64,000 nt of DNA from JAFGTX01 sp942492225 (GCA_942492225.1 CALODS010000007.1:22018-86017); one strand, 5' to 3'; numbered from the stretch's first letter, positions 1 through 7,146 are shown. Program-made: numbers and translations. Notes: generated from the sequence alone by a model not told the origin.

Positions 1-104
1 TTATATTTATTTAGTAAGGCAAATGTTACTGCTCCAAATAGGAATGCAGTTGTGTATTTATAGTCAGGTACAAAATCGTATATCCAGTTACCAATAGCAG
101 CCAT
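1..104 (-). CDS. small membrane protein, C-terminus beyond window edge
   Basis: An ATG at 102-104 opens a frame that is still open at the window edge, giving 34 residues. It begins MAAIGNWIYDFVPDY and continues with a hydrophobic stretch, so one membrane segment is likely. No strong ribosome site is visible upstream. It precedes no other gene in the window but follows the same strand and style as the small membrane genes next to it in the mobile element. I do not recognise the family; the call rests only on an open frame and hydrophobicity. Confidence 0.4.
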   Translation of the reverse strand, partial: MAAIGNWIYDFVPDYKYTTAFLFGAVTFALLNKY

Positions 105-170
105 TTAAAAAACAATTACCATTCTTTTAATTCCAAAAAATATTTTTATGATATCCAAGAGTTCACCATA

Positions 171-434
171 CTATATAATTCCAACACAACCACAATACAT
201 AGTCACTATTTCAATATCAGTATCTTCAATTTCAATTAAACATTCACCAGGTAATCCATTTGCTGATGAAATATAAGCTTTACACGTAACATTTTCTATA
301 AAATAAACTCCTTCTATACCATCTAGCTCTTGCATATGTTTAGCTGCTTCTTTTTCAAATTGTTCTTGTGATTCAAAGTCGTTCTTTTTTGCATAAATTA
401 AATCTCCATCTTCGTTCTGTAAAAATTTTTCCAT
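171..434 (-). CDS. small acidic hypothetical protein
   Basis: This gene encodes an acidic protein of about 87 residues beginning MEKFLQNEDGDLIYAKK. I chose the ATG at 434 because GAGG lies about nine bases upstream; a longer GTG start at 449 would overlap that site. There is no signal peptide or membrane segment, and the C-terminus contains a Cys-Gly-Cys (YCGCVGII). The small membrane gene upstream (439-594) ends only four bases before this start, so the two are probably translated together. The family is not recognised. It belongs to the accessory cargo of the tRNA-linked element. Confidence 0.6.
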   Translation of the reverse strand: MEKFLQNEDGDLIYAKKNDFESQEQFEKEAAKHMQELDGIEGVYFIENVTCKAYISSANGLPGECLIEIEDTDIEIVTMYCGCVGII

Positions 435-438
435 TTCT

Positions 439-594
439 TTATACCTCACTTCCTAAAGATTCTATAATCAACTTGGTCTCTAAAACTTTCTCGTTATAAT
501 TATCAATTTCTGAACTTTTTATCTCCAGAAGTCCTAGAAAATATAAATAACAAAGTATAAATATTACTATACCTGTTGCAACTGTTTTTCCCAT
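439..594 (-). CDS. 51-residue membrane protein
   Basis: A short gene with a good ribosome site (AGAGG, six bases before the ATG) encodes MGKTVATGIVIFILCYLYF, followed by an acidic, lysine-containing tail. The N-terminal third is a single membrane segment and the tail is probably a short helix. The stop codon lies just before the start of the gene at 171-434, which suggests translational coupling. Membrane proteins this small are common in conjugative or plasmid-like elements, but no family can be named here. Confidence 0.6.
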   Translation of the reverse strand: MGKTVATGIVIFILCYLYFLGLLEIKSSEIDNYNEKVLETKLIIESLGSEV

Positions 595-678
595 ATAACA
601 CCTCTACATTTTTTAAAATATAATCACAATAGTCTTTTATCATTTGCCTTTCTTCAGATCTATTTACTGAACTAGGTG

Positions 679-752
679 TCTCATCACTAAGTTAAAGTGG
701 CCTGACCAAAATCCGATAGCATAATACACTATCAAATTTCAATCACACTACT
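679..752. repeat. 74-bp dispersed repeat, copy A
   Basis: This stretch matches 3939-4012 at 66 of 74 positions in direct orientation. Six of the eight differences are clustered at 698-707. Both copies keep a small inverted repeat, GATAG...CTATC, and in both the tail is TCAAATTTCAATCACAC. Copy A overlaps the last codons of the lipoprotein gene ending at 748; copy B lies downstream of the initiator gene. Its role is unknown; a conserved 3'-end or regulatory RNA structure or a recombination scar would both fit. Confidence 0.85.
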
Positions 753-999
753 TCATTTCATCAACATATAAGCTTCCATCACCATTTAGCCGTGGTGTAA
801 TGCCACCATTACTTCCAACTATATACCATACTCCTGTTTCTATATCTTTAAATGTATATGTAATAGCTGAACCAAATCCTTGAACAAGAACTTCACCCCT
901 TTCGAAAGGTTGCTTTTGTTCATTATTTACCACCATTTTTTTTGAACAACCTGATACTATAGACATAACGGCTACAACCAATAACACAAGAAGTAACAT
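748..999 (-). CDS. small lipoprotein
   Basis: The 83-residue product has a hydrophobic N-terminus ending in a lipobox (VSGC), so it should be lipidated at Cys18 and anchored outside the membrane. The remaining 65 residues look like a small beta-rich domain (GFGSAITYTFKDIETGVWYI). The ATG has only a weak site close by; a GGAGG lies about 30 bases further upstream inside the duplicated 39-bp block, and a non-ATG start nearer to it is possible. No family is recognised. The downstream end overlaps dispersed repeat copy A. Confidence 0.6.
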   Translation of the reverse strand: MLLLVLLVVAVMSIVSGCSKKMVVNNEQKQPFERGEVLVQGFGSAITYTFKDIETGVWYIVGSNGGITPRLNGDGSLYVDEMK

Positions 1000-1002
1000 T
1001 CT

Positions 1003-1041
1003 TCGTCTTTCTTCTATTCTGTTAATTTAAAAAACCTCCTT
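1003..1041. repeat. 39-bp perfect direct repeat, copy 1
   Basis: This block is identical to 1588-1626. Read on the minus strand it runs from AAGGAGG through an A-rich purine stretch ending ACGA. In copy 2 the first part encodes the last residues of the membrane protein at 1607-2233; here it is the leader of the lipoprotein gene. The two genes at 1101-1587 lie between the copies and so form a potentially deletable or duplicated cassette. Confidence 0.9.
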
Positions 1042-1100
1042 AACTTAATTTTCTTAGACCTAATCAATATTATAAAATTTTATTTTCACTTCATTTAAGA

Positions 1101-1358
1101 TTAATCATCAAATACAAAAGGATTATTACTCAGAACTATTCTCTTAATCATTTTGTGATCGCTAAATGAATTCTCAATCTCAATTTGTCTGATTTGTTCC
1201 TGTGGTCTATATAACGTGATGACCTCAGAACTACAAATCATGATGAACTTAGATTTTAAAAAATCTCTATCAAAAATTTCATTTAAATACAAAAGTTCTT
1301 CATCATCAAATAATGTAACTCCACTAAAAACACTTGATATACAATCAGGTAGATCCAT
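1101..1358 (-). CDS. hypothetical protein, 85 residues
   Basis: A frame for an 85-residue soluble acidic protein starting MDLPDCISSVFSGVTLF. There is no membrane segment, signal peptide or recognisable motif. The ribosome site is poor and the start lies seven bases after the stop of the gene at 1366-1587, so translation may depend on coupling. It sits between the two copies of the 39-bp repeat. Length and strand fit the surrounding small-gene operon, but function is unknown. Confidence 0.5.
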   Translation of the reverse strand: MDLPDCISSVFSGVTLFDDEELLYLNEIFDRDFLKSKFIMICSSEVITLYRPQEQIRQIEIENSFSDHKMIKRIVLSNNPFVFDD

Positions 1359-1365
1359 TTGATTT

Positions 1366-1587
1366 TTATTTTTTTTGATTATCCTTCACACTAATTTTTC
1401 CTTCTTTCTCCTCTATTACTAAAAGTGAACTGTTATATTTGCGACCTTTTCTAGCAAGGCGCTCAAAATATCCCGGACATAATTTCATCATCAAATTTAT
1501 TTCTTTAATATCTTCTGCTAAAATACCTTTTGGATCCATCATTATAAATGAAGGTCTTATTTTTTTCTCATTTGCCACACTACTCAC
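1366..1587 (-). CDS. hypothetical protein, 73 residues
   Basis: The frame opens with GTG and encodes a basic 73-residue protein (MSSVANEKKIRPSFIMMDPK) with a Lys/Arg-rich centre. Its leader lies inside the 39-bp repeat, where a purine-rich AGAAGAAAG stretch could serve as ribosome site. No domain is recognised. It is probably cotranscribed with the membrane gene upstream (ending at 1607) and the gene downstream at 1101-1358. Confidence 0.5.
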   Translation of the reverse strand: MSSVANEKKIRPSFIMMDPKGILAEDIKEINLMMKLCPGYFERLARKGRKYNSSLLVIEEKEGKISVKDNQKK

Positions 1588-1626
1588 TCGTCTTTCTTCT
1601 ATTCTGTTAATTTAAAAAACCTCCTT
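1588..1626. repeat. 39-bp perfect direct repeat, copy 2
   Basis: Identical to 1003-1041, 585 bases away in the same orientation. This copy includes the last codons and stop of the 1607-2233 gene and the leader of the next gene, so it is probably the ancestral context, with copy 1 produced by duplication or recombination. Confidence 0.9.
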
Positions 1627-2233
1627 GATTGAATTTTATGATATGACCGTCTAACATATATTCAAGTTGCCTTTTTCTTTTTTCCCACTCTTCAGGCAAA
1701 ATCCCATCTGAAGTAAATATATAAAGAAAAGTATCTTCACTTTGATATATTTTTCTAATGAAGAGTGGTGTCTTAGGTACTTTAATTTTTTTACCATCTT
1801 CAATAATTGTTTTCTTCTTACCTGAGAAGAATTTCATTTCTTCAAACTGATCTGTCATGTACTCGATCATCTTTAGCTTTTTACGACCAAGTGAAGTAAA
1901 AAAGCTAGGAATCATTAGCCAGACAATCACTTCAATAATAATAGGCTTGTATAGCATTTTGTTTATCAAATTCTTATCCCATACTTTTAAATAGTTCGAA
2001 TAAAACTCCGTAATTTCAACTGATTTAAATTGAACGAAAATAATTGCAATCACAGTGAAAGCTATATGAATTACAATTTTAACTTTATCGCTCCTTTTAA
2101 GTGTATTTACATAAAAGAATTCTTTTATTCCAGTGAATAGAACTTTGAAATAACTCGCGCCACTAAGTCCTATATTTCTGCCAACTTCATTAAACCAATT
2201 TTCTATTGCAGCTTCTATTTTAGCTTCGTTCAT
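1607..2233 (-). CDS. two-helix membrane protein, FtsK-like N-terminal region possible
   Basis: The 208-residue product has a soluble N-terminus of about 45 residues, two hydrophobic segments (roughly residues 52-70 and 95-113) and a basic C-terminal domain. The last 40 residues (DGILPEEWEKRKRQLEYML) resemble the segment just before the ATPase domain in FtsK/TcpA-type DNA pumps of Gram-positive plasmids and conjugative elements. The ATPase domain itself is absent, and the gene stops inside the 39-bp repeat. It could therefore be a truncated pump or an independent membrane protein. The resemblance is by eye only. Confidence 0.55.
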   Translation of the reverse strand: MNEAKIEAAIENWFNEVGRNIGLSGASYFKVLFTGIKEFFYVNTLKRSDKVKIVIHIAFTVIAIIFVQFKSVEITEFYSNYLKVWDKNLINKMLYKPIIIEVIVWLMIPSFFTSLGRKKLKMIEYMTDQFEEMKFFSGKKKTIIEDGKKIKVPKTPLFIRKIYQSEDTFLYIFTSDGILPEEWEKRKRQLEYMLDGHIIKFNQGGFLN

Positions 2234-2254
2234 CTAATCCTCCTTTCTAATACT

Positions 2255-2710
2255 TTATAAAAATGTTCCTACTGAGTGGATTGTCCAAGCAACCATAGAA
2301 AACAAAATAAGTGGCTCTTGCCAGTTTCCCGTTGTAATTGTAATTGGACATTTAATTGGTATCTTTAGTGGCCATAATAATTTTATGCCATGTGTAGTAA
2401 AATAATCCATCAAGTCGTGAGACACAATACCAATAATAAAAGCCATCATAACTCTAGGGAAAAATGTCATTATGAGCATATAAAAAAAGACTCCACCCAC
2501 AATACTATGAGTAAACTCTCTATGTTTGAACAATATATAAAATGGCAAGATTGCTTTTTTACTTGCAGTTGTTCCCTTCTTATCAATATCAGGAATAAGA
2601 CTGCCCATTACTAAAGCTATTGTATTAATTAAACTTGGTTCAATTACCCCTTTAGTCATTGCATATGTACCAATGGCAAGACCCGATGCGATATGAGTTT
2701 TACCTAACAT
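2255..2710 (-). CDS. YdjM/DUF457-type membrane-bound metal-dependent hydrolase
   Basis: The 151-residue protein has the layout of the YdjM (LexA-regulated, inner membrane) family. It starts MLGKTHIASGLAIG, followed by GSLIPDIDKKG, HREFTHSIVGG and SHDLMDYFTTHG, which supply the conserved His and Asp residues. Four hydrophobic segments place it in the membrane. The family is predicted to be a phospholipase-C-like metallohydrolase, though its substrate is not established. Members are frequent in plasmids and phages of Gram-positive bacteria, which suits this element. The start has a normal spacing after the preceding gene. Confidence 0.8.
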   Translation of the reverse strand: MLGKTHIASGLAIGTYAMTKGVIEPSLINTIALVMGSLIPDIDKKGTTASKKAILPFYILFKHREFTHSIVGGVFFYMLIMTFFPRVMMAFIIGIVSHDLMDYFTTHGIKLLWPLKIPIKCPITITTGNWQEPLILFSMVAWTIHSVGTFL

Positions 2711-2733
2711 ATAACCACATCACTTTATCTTTA

Positions 2734-2901
2734 TTAAGAAGCATCATTCATCACTCCACTTCTTTTCAATAGAGCTTGATTAACTCGTCTCAACATTTCT
2801 GTATCTGTAATTCTTTCTGGGCACTTCTTGCATTCATGTATGCCATCATTATAAGCCCATGACGTACAACCACACTTGCATGATATCTTTGGTATATTCA
2901 T
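2734..2901 (-). CDS. 56-residue zinc-ribbon protein
   Basis: A short frame encodes MNIPKISCKCGCTSWAYND followed by HECKKCPERITD and a basic C-terminal helix. The CxCxC cluster and the later CxxC can form a rubredoxin-like zinc knuckle. A moderate ribosome site (GATGAAG) lies before the ATG. Such proteins often bind nucleic acid or act as small adaptors in plasmid and phage operons. The frame lies exactly between the YdjM-like gene and the next membrane gene, without overlap, which supports it being real. Confidence 0.65.
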   Translation of the reverse strand: MNIPKISCKCGCTSWAYNDGIHECKKCPERITDTEMLRRVNQALLKRSGVMNDAS

Positions 2902-2921
2902 TGCTTCATCTTCTTTCTAAT

Positions 2922-3107
2922 TTATATAAGTAAAATTGTTACTGTAGAAAACACGTAGAGGATTAACAGTAACAAATACTTATTTCTAAAGTTCTCTGTT
3001 ATGTGGAAATAAAAAATAACGCTTATAAGCGCTATTAGCATTAAGAATTCTGGATTAGATTTGTACCACATAATCAGTTCCATTCTTTGGTTAAACATTT
3101 GATTCAT
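2922..3107 (-). CDS. 61-residue membrane protein
   Basis: The product has two hydrophobic segments, about residues 20-36 and 43-61, and a short polar N-terminus. Its start overlaps the end of the gene at 3091-3633 by 17 bases; an internal Met closer to the membrane segment is also possible. No family is recognised. With its neighbour it may form a small membrane pair in the element. Confidence 0.55.
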   Translation of the reverse strand: MNQMFNQRMELIMWYKSNPEFLMLIALISVIFYFHITENFRNKYLLLLILYVFSTVTILLI

Positions 3108-3633
3108 TTGATTTGTTTTTTCCTCCCATCAATTCGCTTCTTACTTTGTTTAGAAAATCATATCTACTATCAATTCCTCCAAAAGGACTGTTTAGATCCA
3201 CAACTTCTACTTCATTATTTTTACGACTCAATACAACTAAGTTTTTATTGTTTTCTAAAAAGCTTTCTTCATCATACTTATCATCGATTTTTACAACGTC
3301 TACAAAATATTTTAAGTCTATTTCTCTGGTTGATTCTTTTTGTAAGAAAAATCTATTTAATATCTTTCTTCTTGATATAAGGAAAACCGGATAAACTTCT
3401 CTAATGTTTTTAATTGTTTCTTTCAATGATGAGTTGTATACATCTAACAGGAGAACAAACTGAAATAGAATTATTAGCTTTATTATTCCTCTATCAAAAT
3501 CGTGATTCCCAAATTTATTAAAAATAACCAAAGCAACTATCGTAACAAATAGAAAATAACTATCCTTGATAGCCTTAAAATGAATATATTTTTTATATGG
3601 ACACAATTTATATTTCACAATATTGACCTCCAT
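3091..3633 (-). CDS. membrane protein with C-terminal soluble domain
   Basis: The 180-residue product has a short basic N-terminus, two membrane segments (about residues 25-40 and 51-66) and a charged cytoplasmic domain of 110 residues rich in Lys, Asp and Glu. No motif is recognised. It overlaps the next gene by 17 bases and follows a short predicted gene at 3647-3808. It is probably part of one minus-strand operon. Confidence 0.6.
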   Translation of the reverse strand: MEVNIVKYKLCPYKKYIHFKAIKDSYFLFVTIVALVIFNKFGNHDFDRGIIKLIILFQFVLLLDVYNSSLKETIKNIREVYPVFLISRRKILNRFFLQKESTREIDLKYFVDVVKIDDKYDEESFLENNKNLVVLSRKNNEVEVVDLNSPFGGIDSRYDFLNKVRSELMGGKNKSNESNV

Positions 3634-3646
3634 TTGAATTTTATTT

Positions 3647-3808
3647 TCAATCGCTAAACTTATCTAATTCGATTTGTAGTTGTGCGATCATAACTATATC
3701 ACCAGTAGAATTAACACCAACTTCATTTTTAGCATCTTCGAAGACTTTTAACATGCGCTCCAAATCTTTTTTTGTAGCAGCGAATTCTATCATTCTTGCT
3801 TCTTCCAT
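3647..3808 (-). CDS. 53-residue helical protein
   Basis: The frame encodes MEEARMIEFAATKKDLERML followed by an acidic helical region. It has a ribosome site (GGAAGG) about six bases before the ATG. Charge and heptad-like hydrophobic spacing suggest a short coiled coil. It ends 14 bases before the next gene. Function is unknown; it may be an assembly or regulatory peptide of the element. Confidence 0.55.
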   Translation of the reverse strand: MEEARMIEFAATKKDLERMLKVFEDAKNEVGVNSTGDIVMIAQLQIELDKFSD

Positions 3809-3875
3809 CTTAGGCCTTCCTTTCATCTTTTCTTATTCTATATGCCTTCGCTAACGCTCTAGCATATAAGTTCCC

Positions 3876-3932
3876 GTTCAGTACCAATTCATCAATCCTC
3901 GCTATCGCTCATATTGTGAACTGGTACTGAAC
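3876..3932. repeat. large inverted repeat in intergenic region
   Basis: The arms 3876-3891 (GTTCAGTACCAATTCA) and 3917-3932 are complementary at 15 of 16 positions and enclose a 25-base loop. No T-run follows either arm, so it is not a normal terminator. It lies between the small-gene operon and the initiator gene, next to the dispersed repeat and the 15-bp repeats. A cruciform, origin or RNA regulatory role is possible. Confidence 0.85.
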
Positions 3933-3938
3933 GAACTA

Positions 3939-4012
3939 TCTCATCACTAAGTTAAAGCGACGCAACTAAAATCCGATAGCACAATACACTATCAAATTTC
4001 AATCACACCACT
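3939..4012. repeat. 74-bp dispersed repeat, copy B
   Basis: Matches 679-752 at 66 of 74 positions in direct orientation. It lies directly after the large inverted repeat and downstream of the initiator gene. Confidence 0.85.
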
Positions 4013-4044
4013 TTAACTAGCCCCGATTTGACTGAATATACCAC

Positions 4045-4130
4045 TATTTAACAGATATTGATATATCAACGTTTATTGGCTCTTATTCTACATATTCAAC
4101 AGTTATTCAGTGATGTACTCAACAGGTACT
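4045..4130. repeat. three 15-bp iteron-like repeats
   Basis: Three related, partly palindromic 15-mers lie at 4045-4059 (TATTTAACAGATATT), 4093-4107 (TATTCAACAGTTATT) and 4116-4130 (TACTCAACAGGTACT). The last two are 23 bases apart, close to two helical turns. They are in the AT-rich stretch just downstream of the initiator gene. Together with the inverted repeat at 3876-3932 they make this 430-base gene-free stretch a candidate replication or regulatory region. This is inference from position and repetition. Confidence 0.5.
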
Positions 4131-4236
4131 CTTTAAGTAACCGCTCAACTCTCAATGAATAATCCTTGAATTTCTCTTGAAAAAGCCTTGAGTATCATAT
4201 GATTATTAATTCGAATACGCCTACAAAACATCCTGA

Positions 4237-5112
4237 TTAATCATCAATTTCTGTAAGTTTTTTATTGATGTTACTATTAATTTCTACATACTTATCACCC
4301 AAAGTCTCAGTCAAGACATCATCAATTTGAGCTATAAAAATATTACTTAGCATGAGTAGATCTGGATGCTGATCTACTGCAACACGAAATCTTTTTTCAG
4401 ATAAATCACCATTGCATATGATCAATAAGCTAGGTAGATGTAGATATCTATTTTGACACTCATCACTTTTAAAATACTCAACATACTTACTTATTTTCTC
4501 TTTGATTTTATATAAGTCTTCAGTTCCACGATCATATTCTAAAAAGAATCGTTTAAGATATTTATTCATCCCCTTGGTAACAATCAGAGTAAATTCTCCA
4601 TCCGGTCTTAATGCTAACTCCTCATTAATCCTTCTAAGACCGACCTTTTTTTCTCCAGCAAATGAATCTAATTTTGTATTAGCATTACTCGCGTTTGAAA
4701 AGGCTATTCTTATTTTTGTTATGTCGATAGTATGATCCATTCGCGTAGGATCGTTGATGTTATATCTGTAATCCCATCCAAACTCTTTGACAGTCATACT
4801 AGCATTTGAGGCTAAATAAAATATTGATGCTTTGTCCAAGCAATAGTAACCCTCACCAGATCCCTTATCAACTTTGGGGAATGATCTAAACAAATACCAA
4901 TCCTTGTATAATCGATTTAAATACGTTCTTGTCCTGGATAACGAAAGACCTAAGAATGAAGATAAATCAGATGTCCTGGCATATCTCATATCGTGTAAAA
5001 ACTCTATAATTTTATGTTCGGTGCGATTAGGCAACGTCTTAGATACATGCTCATGAACATCACCAGGTAAATCTGTACGCTCTAAGTTACGCTTACCCCT
5101 AACTGTTCCCAT
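4237..5112 (-). CDS. Replic_Relax-type replication/relaxation protein
   Basis: The 291-residue product resembles the replication-relaxation family of Gram-positive plasmids and integrative elements. An N-terminal winged helix (EHKIIEFLHDMRYARTSDLS, about residues 30-60) is followed by a nuclease-like core with LALRPDGEFTL and FLEYDRGTEDLYKIKEKI, the usual Asp-Gly and Glu-Tyr-Asp-Arg positions of the family. I chose the ATG at 5112 because GGAAGTG lies seven bases upstream. The start overlaps the end of the primase gene by 14 bases, so the pair is translationally coupled. It probably helps start replication or transfer of the element. Confidence 0.75.
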   Translation of the reverse strand: MGTVRGKRNLERTDLPGDVHEHVSKTLPNRTEHKIIEFLHDMRYARTSDLSSFLGLSLSRTRTYLNRLYKDWYLFRSFPKVDKGSGEGYYCLDKASIFYLASNASMTVKEFGWDYRYNINDPTRMDHTIDITKIRIAFSNASNANTKLDSFAGEKKVGLRRINEELALRPDGEFTLIVTKGMNKYLKRFFLEYDRGTEDLYKIKEKISKYVEYFKSDECQNRYLHLPSLLIICNGDLSEKRFRVAVDQHPDLLMLSNIFIAQIDDVLTETLGDKYVEINSNINKKLTEIDD

Positions 5113-6901
5113 CTTCAAACACTTCCTTTCGATTAATTAGCTCACTATTTTTTTGAAGCGGGCGCCGGTTACCAACATACCCACAAGGGCCCACAGTATC
5201 TACGGCTAACAAATTCTCACTGTGGACTTCGTGGATATATTGATAACCGGATTCAAGCGGTGGACCTCCGGTCATTTTGGAAGCCATACCCACCAGCCTC
5301 TCATAATGTTTATTGGGAACTTGCACCGTTTTAATTTCCTCCTCACTCAACGCTCTATGCATTGAAATAACTTTATTTGAACTATATGACTCAATTTCTA
5401 TTTTTTTTGATTTGCGCCTTAAGTTTTTTGTCTTTTGTACCCCAGTTGGGGTACAAATTTGTCCACAATCGCCCTTGAACATCAACTGTTGGGGTACATC
5501 TGGGGTACATAATAAATTATTTTCTGCTTGGTTTACTGATTGGGGTACAATTGGGGTACAATGTGATTTATATCTGTTTTCAATTGCTTCATTTTCTTGA
5601 TCACAATCATTTTTAGTTGTTTCTAATAGGCTTATTTTAGTCTTTGCTCCTCGTCCAGCACCAAATACTTCAACTTTAATTTTATCCGCACACAAGCCAG
5701 TTTTAATATGCTTAATTACTTCTTTAAGTGACCTTTCTTTGACCTTAAATCCCGATGATTCTCTTAGCTCTTCAACTAGTTCTTTCTGTGACCCAAGAAA
5801 GTCACCATTTTGCTTCAAATAAAAGAGGAGATCATCAATAATCTCTTCAAAGTGGCTATTTTTACGTTCTGTACGTTCTTTCTTGTGATTCCTAAATGCT
5901 ACTATTTTACCAATATTTATCTTAATACCAGTCATTTCATAGATGTAATTTAGAGGAATCCTATTGTCACCGTTATATGCGCTTTTAATACATTTCTTTA
6001 GTTCCTTTTCTGTGAGTGCCGGTGTATTAAGTTTATTCCAGTTCTTCATTTCCTTATATGCATCAGCACTTGTATACGCAGAGTATTGAAAAACCTTTGC
6101 CAGTGAGAATGCAGCTTGATTTCTAGCACCATCAGCAACGCCTTTTCTTAATGCAATGATCGCTGGGTGATTTAATAAATTTTCCTTACTACTTTCTTTA
6201 ACTAGATAATTTGTCTCTAATGCCTTCTCATACCAGTTTTTAAATTTTAGCATTGTGAAACGATTCTCTTCTTTATAAAAGTGGATATCCTTTGGAATCC
6301 TATAATAGTTGCTTACTGATTTAGCGAAGGGATCTCCACCCATACTTACTTGAATTGCTTTAGCTATTTTTGAATATAATGCCTGGTTACTTTTATGCCA
6401 TCCCTTTAGACGCTTTTTAAGCACCCAATACACGTGCCAACCGCCACTAGGCGTTCTATTAATCATCGTTGGTGGTGGTAACTTTGCTCTTGATGCGCGC
6501 TGTAGTACTTCATAAAATTCTATAGATTCATCGATGTCAGTGGCAATCACATTGATATATCTTAAATGATTGTTGTCTTTTTTATGTCCTTTTCGGCTAC
6601 ATGAAGTATTCGGAGCAAAAAACAAAGCTTTATCTTGCTGTGCGTGATATAAGAAAGTTTTATAAGTCCTTACACCAAAACACTTCTTTTCATCAATATC
6701 TTTTGTTCCAGCTTCTTTTACATATGCTATAGTGCTCCAAGCTAAGTGCTCGGAAAATTTAGCAACTCCAGAATCATTTGTTCCATCTGTTGAAGCTTCA
6801 TCTGTCATCGTGTCACCAAATGTTAATCTTATAAATTTCTCTAGTAATTCTAAGTCATAGTGTTTCATACGTTGTATTGGTTGTAATTGTTTAGCACCCA
6901 T
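5099..6901 (-). CDS. RepB-like primase with PriCT domain
   Basis: This 600-residue protein looks like a plasmid primase. The N-terminal half has the RepB-type primase signature: IATDIDESIEF (acidic metal site), PSGGWHVYWVL and SNYYRIPKDIHFY (about residues 110-225). Residues about 250-310 form a PriCT helical domain (GARNQAAFSLAKVFQYSAY ... LKKCIKSAYNGDNR). A possible winged helix follows, then a low-complexity linker in which CTPxVPQ peptides recur because the DNA carries GTACCCCA repeats. The ribosome site AGGAG is seven bases before ATG. It should prime DNA synthesis for the element, and it overlaps the initiator gene downstream. Confidence 0.8.
   Translation of the reverse strand: MGAKQLQPIQRMKHYDLELLEKFIRLTFGDTMTDEASTDGTNDSGVAKFSEHLAWSTIAYVKEAGTKDIDEKKCFGVRTYKTFLYHAQQDKALFFAPNTSCSRKGHKKDNNHLRYINVIATDIDESIEFYEVLQRASRAKLPPPTMINRTPSGGWHVYWVLKKRLKGWHKSNQALYSKIAKAIQVSMGGDPFAKSVSNYYRIPKDIHFYKEENRFTMLKFKNWYEKALETNYLVKESSKENLLNHPAIIALRKGVADGARNQAAFSLAKVFQYSAYTSADAYKEMKNWNKLNTPALTEKELKKCIKSAYNGDNRIPLNYIYEMTGIKINIGKIVAFRNHKKERTERKNSHFEEIIDDLLFYLKQNGDFLGSQKELVEELRESSGFKVKERSLKEVIKHIKTGLCADKIKVEVFGAGRGAKTKISLLETTKNDCDQENEAIENRYKSHCTPIVPQSVNQAENNLLCTPDVPQQLMFKGDCGQICTPTGVQKTKNLRRKSKKIEIESYSSNKVISMHRALSEEEIKTVQVPNKHYERLVGMASKMTGGPPLESGYQYIHEVHSENLLAVDTVGPCGYVGNRRPLQKNSELINRKEVFEDGNS
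5434..5560. repeat. GTACCCCA iteron-like repeats inside the primase gene
   Basis: The motif GGGGTAC occurs at about 5448, 5491, 5502, 5542 and 5553, and inverted at 5437-5443. The first two form a 24-base palindrome at 5434-5457 (TTTGTACCCCA, GT, then its complement). The pairs 5491/5502 and 5542/5553 are spaced 11 bases, one helical turn, so they lie on one face of the DNA. The spacing and the palindrome exceed what the peptide repeat needs and suggest a protein-binding array such as iterons or an operator. Confidence 0.8.
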
Positions 6902-6933
6902 GTAATTCTCCTCTCATTAGTTTTTGTAAAACT

Positions 6934-6976
6934 AAAAAAATGTACCTCCAAATCGTTACAGACTTGGGGGTACATT
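6934..6976 (-). terminator. hairpin terminator upstream of primase gene
   Basis: The arms 6940-6951 and 6964-6975 pair over 12 bases with one mismatch and are followed on the minus strand by seven T residues. The arms read TGTACCTCCAA and TTGGGGGTACA, close variants of the iteron-like motif in the primase gene, so the site may double as a binding site for the same protein. Confidence 0.7.
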
Positions 6977-6996
6977 TTAATGTTCTATTTATATAT

Positions 6997-7072
6997 AACT
7001 GAAGCACAAACAAGCTTAAGGGAAAGAATGCTTTTTAATTATTGTTCTTATTAATAAATTTGTGCTTCAGTT
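6997..7072. repeat. 14-bp perfect inverted repeat with 48-base spacer
   Basis: AACTGAAGCACAAA at 6997-7010 is perfectly complementary to 7059-7072. It lies in the space between the partition genes and the replication genes. Possible roles are a centromere-like site for the ParM partner, an origin structure or an RNA fold. No T-run adjoins it, so a simple terminator is unlikely. Confidence 0.7.
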
Positions 7073-7101
7073 TATATCGTTATTTGATTTTTCAAACATA
7101 C

Positions 7102-7131
7102 AAAAAGAACCACCTACGATTTAGATGATCC
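7102..7131 (-). terminator. terminator after the partition genes
   Basis: Arms 7107-7116 and 7122-7131 form a 10-bp stem with G-T pairs and a five-base loop. On the minus strand TTTTT follows. It lies just downstream of the stop of the gene at 7147-7569. Confidence 0.65.
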
Positions 7132-7146
7132 TTATTCTATATTTGC

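Noticed and set aside
2390..2614. Plus-strand frame opposite the YdjM-like gene
   Set aside because: It is a shadow of a well-supported minus-strand gene, has no ribosome site and low-complexity content.
5434..5560. CRISPR array in the primase gene
   Set aside because: The repeated unit is only 8-10 bases, spacers are irregular and no cas genes are near.
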